From NCBI GenBank assembly GCA_948099385.1, contig CANUEZ040000140.1, forward strand, positions 4,712,001 to 4,776,000: 64,000 nt of DNA, written 5' to 3'. The position numbers were made by a program, and so were the translations under genes. The notes under the pieces are model-generated. The model ran no database searches. It saw nothing but the letters and a program-made list of their open reading frames with translations, and was not told where the DNA came from. The DNA is from Fasciola hepatica. Taxonomy: Eukaryota > Platyhelminthes > Trematoda > Plagiorchiida > Fasciolidae. Of the stretch, positions 58,331-64,000 are shown piece by piece (position 1 is the stretch's first letter; the number at the start of each line of letters is the position of its first letter).

Positions 58331-60801
58331 AGTGTAAGTGCTGCATAAGGAATCATAGAAGCTATTCGTGCTCCACTTATCTTACATAGGTCATACTGCT
58401 GAGCATTCAGAAAACGCATTATGGAGCTCCCCTAAAGGTATTCGTTCCACAGATAGACAGATGAAATTACCAATTCTTGGTTTGGTAATCTGGACAGTGG
58501 TGTTTGCGACACCCAAGTCTCACAATCGTTTTAGTGCCTCGAAGTCTGTTCAAGATCAGAACTAGTCTGGAATCTGACCACAAGGGAGGCAATAACCATT
58601 CGCCTACTACTTTCTCTGATCTACAAGCAGAGAAACAAGTGGTCCTAGAGCATAAAAAGAAATTCCCTGTGGTTTGACTTGTCAGTAACCAAAACCAGAT
58701 CGATTCAAACTCTCTGCATCCAAAACAAACAGAAAGTCATTCCTCACCTAAAAAAGGCTATGAAGTATCCTAAAATATAAAAACTACCTAGTTACTCTGC
58801 CTTTAAGAAGATGTCCTGCAGGAAACTGGTCTTGAATTATCAAAAGCAACTGCGTGCTCTTCAGTGTTGTTGTTTCCGATGTAACCATGGGAGTTTTTAC
58901 AATATTTACAAGTCTAAGCATTGAAAAAATGTGATGAAAACAAAATTTTGTACATGTACCTCAGTTTATCACAGAAAACCACTTTATTTAATCATGCATA
59001 AGCAACAGATGATGCGTCAAACCCTGCGGATTATTTTTTTTTGTTTCTATGGTTTTCTGGGTTTATTTTAAGCAGCGAAGAAATGTCATTGCAAAAGAAC
59101 GTACTGGTAAATAGCTCCCCTCCCCATTCCTCTGTGTAGACTGTAAAAGTTGAAGAGATAACCTTTCCTACAGCTTCATGTTGAACTAACTTCTCTTGAA
59201 AAGAAAAACAACTTTAAATGTTCCATTCAACTTCCCACCTGTTTACCAACCTGAAGGCCACACAGTTCAGAAACTTTGTTTTCCCTCACATTTCACGCGG
59301 AATAACACAAACAGGCCATGCCCAACTCTATTGTCTCAAGCATGCATCAACCGAAAACAGTTGATTAAGAAAGCAGAAGAGAGTTCCTTTCTAAAAACTG
59401 ACATGATTACCTCTGCTTAACAAATGAATCTTGATTTGGCAAACTTACGGTGCTGAAAGCCAAAATATCTAATAACTTAACCTACTTGAAACACGGAAAA
59501 CATAAAAAGAATATGGCCTTCTACCGTAGGTGTAGCAGGAACAAGTAGGGAATTCGCGTATGAAGTAATTTTGTAGCATAACTTAAAAACTGGTCGGATT
59601 TGTCTCTGGAAGTGAGTTCGTAGCATTTGTCACCCAATTTCAGCTTGGTTAATTGCCGTTCGTCGTTCTGTTTTTCACAACAGCTCATGAATATCAATGA
59701 AAAAACCAATTTCATAACCATTTTGTAATTGAACTGAACATTTTAACCATATTGCCTTGAGTATTAGTTAACTAAACAAATCATCGTTTGCTCAGCCCTG
59801 TGGATGAATCGGACAGCAAAGATGCGGCCGGTTATATGCCATAATGTTCCGAAATACAATCAGCCTTCCTTGTTATTAATTCACTCTCCAAAAGCCTGTA
59901 AAATTATTCTAATATAAATAAGAATTTATCAAGTTTAAATATCAGCTTCAGTGGAAACATTTTGTTAACTCTGATTTGTCAGGATGGCATTTCTCTTTAT
60001 CTAGTGAAATTACAGTAAAATTCCACTGTGTAAACGAGGCAGTGGTGTAAACTTAGATAATCTTTTCCGGATTTGAACTGGGAAACAGAACACGACAACG
60101 TGGTTTTGTATAAAGTTACAAATAAATCTGGCAGTCTCTGGTCAACATTCGTTAGTAAAAAGCAATGGCACATCCGAGCCCAGCGAGGAGTTTGGCTTTA
60201 GCTTGTATCTGCTTGGTTAATTTCATCAGCTGGAAACGGTAGTTTAGACTTTGACTGCGCAGTTCGTTGGCAACAGATTTTAATGATCTATCCGCAAGGG
60301 TCTCAGATACAGGCTGCAAGTTCCACTGAAACAAATGACTTCCACGTCAGCCTCTCAGCAATATCAGTTATGAAAACGTAACAGTGGCGAAAGATAATTT
60401 CTACCCATTGACTTTAATGAAGCAAAAAAATGCGAAAGAGAATCTCCTCATTAGCACTGACTTGTTGTTGCTGCTTACTAAGGTGCTCTGCTAGGAACAG
60501 TGAAATTTATTTTTGATTTTGTGCAATACCGAACAGCTGGGTTCTGTCCATAGCGGTAAGAACCATTCTAGACGGGTTGTGGACTACACTGGAAGGGTGA
60601 CTGAAGACACATCCTTCTTTGTTCTCTTGTCCCTATGTCCCCAGCCCAAAGAAAAAAAGGACTTAGAAAAACAATCTCCGAAATGGTCGTGAATGATGCC
60701 TTGAACGAATTTACGAGTGGCACAATCTGCAGAGATCATTGCAAATGAACGTAATTGATTGGTGTGTGAGAGAACTCTTACATGCTGTGTCTTATCTGCA
60801 G
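58331..60801. other. Stretch without a recognised gene
   Basis: AT-rich, likely intronic. Frames such as 59196-59420 (+) and 60584-60820 (-) show no family signature. Confidence 0.4.
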
Positions 60802-60982
60802 TACAGAAATATGAGATCACTATATCAGGAGAAGGATTTCCTTTTTCAGAGTCGAAAGAAATCGGCCGGAAACAAAATTACTTCGACTACTGAACAGAAC
60901 GACCTGATACTTATCAATGAGAAGCAGTTCAGTTTCGGTGATCATGATAGGGTTATTCAATCCCAACACGACCTCATAAAAA
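60802..60982 (+). CDS. Candidate internal exon, weakly GOSR1/GS28-like
   Basis: An acceptor (CTTATCTGCAG, ending 60801) opens YRNMRSLYQEKDFLFQSRKK.., continuing NDLILINEKQFSFGDHDRVI QSQHDLI, to a consensus donor AAAA|GTAAGC at 60983. Length 181 nt, entered in phase 0, left in phase 1. The order 'E-x-D-x-L (about 22 residues) L-x-x-NE.. (7 residues) DRVI..Q' is similar to the middle of the Golgi v-SNARE GOSR1 (EREDLL..LFLKEHDH..DRLIEE). Identity is low and the Ser/Thr-rich linker differs. Coding is plausible; the family is doubtful. Confidence 0.3.
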
Positions 60983-61089
60983 GTAAGCTGGACTTCAGTT
61001 GTCCACTCTTTGGTGGTTAATAACTAATGGTCTGCCGTGCGACTTTTATGGATGGAATACCTCAGCTAGTGGTTCCAGAAGAAATGCAG

Positions 61090-61338
61090 GCGGTTAATTA
61101 TTACATTCTAACACTGAATGGATTTTTACTCCCACTGATCCCGGAAAATTGGCTGTTTCAAAGTGAAGACTTGGCTGTTATTGTGACCAACCTCACCAGA
61201 GTGTGTTTATTGTACCGGGTCATCAGGACCATGTTTCGGCTTATTCACTTTCCCGGTTTAAACCCAGCTGCTAATATCTTAGGCTTTTCCGCGAGAAGAG
61301 TCTATTCCAACGAAAGAGTTATCGATTCGTCTCACTAG
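61090..61338 (+). CDS. Candidate terminal exon or pseudo-exon, weakly GOSR1/GS28-like
   Basis: An acceptor (ATGCAG, ending 61089) opens an 82-codon frame beginning AVNYYILTLNGFLLPLIPEN and ending at TAG (61336-61338). Its second half contains NLTRVCLLYRVIRTMFRLI then HFPGLNPAANILGFSARRV. The FPxxN..(10)..RR spacing equals that of the GOSR1 SNARE motif end (FPxxNxLIxxINLRKRR), but the basic K-R-K-R patch and the final transmembrane segment are absent. The phase does not match the preceding candidate exon (phase 1 against phase 0). It is therefore either a decayed copy or a coincidence. Confidence 0.25.
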   Translation, partial: AVNYYILTLNGFLLPLIPENWLFQSEDLAVIVTNLTRVCLLYRVIRTMFRLIHFPGLNPAANILGFSARRVYSNERVIDSSH

Positions 61339-64000
61339 TTGACGGCCTCCATTCTCAATCAATGAAACAGAGCAAAACTTGAAACCATCCGGATAGTATT
61401 AGGAAACATGCCTGAACATTGAGTTTCAGTCGTTATATCTCGGTATTTCCTGACCATCTTGTTGTCTTTCAGTCGTCCAAGAGTGGATCTAATAGCATTT
61501 CATATCATCTCATGAACATTTTCCTAAACAAATCGATTCATCCGTTTCATACCTACAGTCTGTTTGCTTATTTGGCATAGTATTGGGCAGAAGCATTGAC
61601 ACGTCGAACTCGGTTTCCCCAAGTAGTACTGTTAAAAAGTAATCGGAGAAAGACAAGGTGGGTTTGAAAGCACTTCGAGCACAATATGGTGTCCATCCGT
61701 TACTAGACTGGAACGTGAAAAACTCCTTACATGCAAAACAATCATCTGCGGTAATGGACTTTTCCCCCATCCTGCTTTGAGACCTAGTTTTAACTCGGTT
61801 AATACGCACGACTGACTACACCTAATGAGCCAGGTGAAACTTTAGTACAGTACTTCCACGGTTTTCAATGGTGAGTTGAGTACGTCGAAACAGCACGGTG
61901 AATGATGATGCAGTCAGCTTTCATTTAACGTGCTCTGATCGGGAAAAGAATAGATGTAGTATTGATGTTATTCGCATATAGAAAGTAGACCCATGATAGC
62001 TTGAAATCTAAAGGTTCAACCGTCAATTTCTAGAAACAGTAGGGTGTTTTACCAATCCTCATTCAGCATGGATTCCACAGGTAATCCTCAGTAACTTCCA
62101 ACCCGTAATTAGTTGAAAACGACTGGATGATAAGAGGCATTTTTGCTCCCCCCTCCCCCAAATGAAGGACGTTATTATATGAATTATTACTTAATATCCA
62201 CAAGGGCTACATGTTATTCCAGTTGACAGATATGCCCGGTAAATGCAAAATGAAATGAATAACAGTTTAGGGAGAAAAAATGCTTTCAAATCATTCGTTA
62301 TCTTTGTCATCATCATTGTCGTCAAATGAGTACGATTCAGCTTCGGAGGACACAGTGATCATTTTGAGCGGACAAAGTTCCGAATTACGGTGTTTGGTGA
62401 ATTTTGTGAAAACAGCGAGGAAAGTGATAGATACATTGCAAAAGACCTACAGTGGTTGTTGCAAAACATTCGTTGATTCCATCATATGGACTGAATAATG
62501 GTGGAGGAATGGACAGACGGACAACATCAAAATAACACCGATTTCCAGCGGCTCTGTTCGCTTTCCTGCTCACTCGCTCACTTACTCACTCAGACGCCTG
62601 TTCAGTCCGGTTTGACAACGTCACAGTACCTGTTTTACCAGTCAGCTCCTGTCTTGAAGTCCGAGCATTTGTACTTGAGTACATCTGATACACTCTTCAC
62701 TGGAGTATAACTTTGAACAATCGGGAATATACAGTGTGGTAAGTTTACAACCCAGGCGAAATTATAGTTATAAGAAGAGTTCGGCTGCCAAAAAATCAGT
62801 GAAAAAACATTTATGAGATCCGAATTCACGCAAGTGTTGTCGAAATTCACCAGAAAATTTTCTCTCTCGTAATTAATTCCTGTATTACGAACTTTTCGTA
62901 GTATATCACAAAACAAGGCTAAAATATAAAATTCTATGGAACTTCATGTTCGTCTCGTCGGTTTCTCCGTGATCCCTTGACGAATGGAATTGTGTGACCT
63001 TGGTCACTCGCTTGAACTACTTTGAAGTCTAGAAGTTCAATAATGGTTGAATATAAAATATGGCTTATCATCAGATCGACGAAGGCAAGATTCACCGTCA
63101 GTAGTTTTTCACTAATAATGCGTGAACCTTTTCTGTCGTGTGTATATATTCACCCATTTCACCAACTGAATGGCTGTAAAAATGCATAGTTTGTCACGAA
63201 TAAACTTAGAAGGATATTATTAGAAAAGCATAAAAGCAACGCACTGGTTATAAATAGCCAAAGCTTTTTGTATTTCGACTGACTATGCACAGGCAAAAAT
63301 CCTTTCCACAATTAAATAGAAGAAAATCGGAGCTCATCTTGATCCAGATCAGTCACGAATTTTCCGGCTCGGTCTCCTTTGTGCATCATCCCCGTCAACC
63401 CCATTTACCCGAACAATGATGAACAGGAAGTACCAAATTTTAAAACTATCATTCAGTGCAAATTAGCACATCCGTAAGCAATATCGACAACAACAACAAA
63501 TTCCAACGTCCCGCATCCCACAGACCGGATGATGTTTAGTTGAAAAACAGCGGTCTGTATCCCCTAACCCTAAACCCTTCCTAACATGCAGTTCAGTTTC
63601 TGATGTTGTATGGGCTGAGAAATTAACAGGTTACAAAATTCAAGTGTTTTCAAGGAGACGAAGTATGATCAGTACGTTTATAAGCGAGCTCAAGCCAAAG
63701 TGTATTGGAAAGCCTTTGTTCTGAGTATGGTGAGCTTAGAATAAAAGTGTCCACTCTTGGACATTTTAGCCTTTACTGTCAGGAACCTCAGTTATGTCTA
63801 TCTTGTACTACAGAATGTGGATATCTCCCCGGAAAAAGCATGTCTTCTGCACTTTTCCAATCTTATTTGAAGACGATAAAATTTTGAATGAACTGAACCT
63901 AACTTCAGCTGAGTTCATCCGTCACGTCACTGTTCAAATACGTGCATATGGGTGATTTGCTATCGACAGATTGAGTCATCTACCTCTCACACTACCCCCG
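61339..64000. other. Stretch without a recognised gene
   Basis: A minus-strand frame at 61510-61809 (99 codons) and plus-strand frames at 62280-62498 (true ATG, Ser-rich start MLSNHSLSLSSSLSS) and 62498-62710 are moderately protein-like but have no homology or splice support. A short CTCA-type tandem run lies at 62568-62591 and a CCCTAA-type run at 63562-63577. Confidence 0.3.

Noticed and set aside
1..64000. Prokaryotic operons, CRISPR arrays, phage or integron content
   Set aside because: No long contiguous frames, ribosome-binding-site-spaced genes or spaced direct repeats are present. The splice-bordered exons and non-LTR retroposons indicate animal nuclear DNA.

Overview
The window looks like nuclear genomic DNA from a parasitic flatworm, most likely a digenean trematode. 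It is AT-rich, has no long open reading frames, and shows spliced exons with GT/AG borders separated by kilobases of non-coding DNA. It is full of degenerate retroposons. The apurinic-type endonuclease/reverse transcriptase element at 4.3-7.2 kb and a short repeat with the tail order '..CCCCAATGG..GTGCACTG..' are kinds I associate with fluke genomes. The species assignment is inference; only the eukaryotic, retroposon-rich character is seen directly. Nearly all 60-170 codon open frames here are chance or repeat-derived.

Layout. 1-2.7 kb: terminal coding exon of a ZC3H15/DFRP1-like gene (1465-1553, +) and its pyrimidine-rich 3' region. 2.7-12 kb: two copies of one dispersed repeat (2738-2930, 11641-11855) flanking a decayed non-LTR retrotransposon on the minus strand (about 4260-7190), then a tRNA-headed SINE. 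12-36 kb: mostly non-coding, with scattered SINE heads and tails, one plausible minus-strand terminal exon (22985-23341), a perfect 18-bp-stem hairpin (19799-19851), a 440-bp foldback (32245-32690) and a second foldback (34174-34317). 36-54.5 kb: the part with the best evidence of unrecognised genes. It holds a signal-peptide first exon with a CCAAT/TATA-like promoter (36418-36498), a 36-nt micro-exon phase-compatible with a terminal exon that has a nearby AATAAA (45447-45482 and 46295-46602), a terminal exon whose stop overlaps AATAAA (50159-50317), and a two-exon gene for a 108-residue protein (52154-52237 joined to 54232-54474). A third foldback (48512-48690) and two long AT microsatellites lie among them. 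54.5-64 kb: more SINE copies, a G-quadruplex motif, and two coding-like segments (60802-60982 and 61090-61338) with weak resemblance to the Golgi SNARE GOSR1/GS28.

I found no coordinated multi-gene system, operon, CRISPR array or phage. The most unusual content is the concentration of foldback palindromes and of several distinct tRNA-headed SINE families, plus small lineage-specific exons I could not name. All exon calls rest on reading frame, phase and splice consensus only; none has transcript support.
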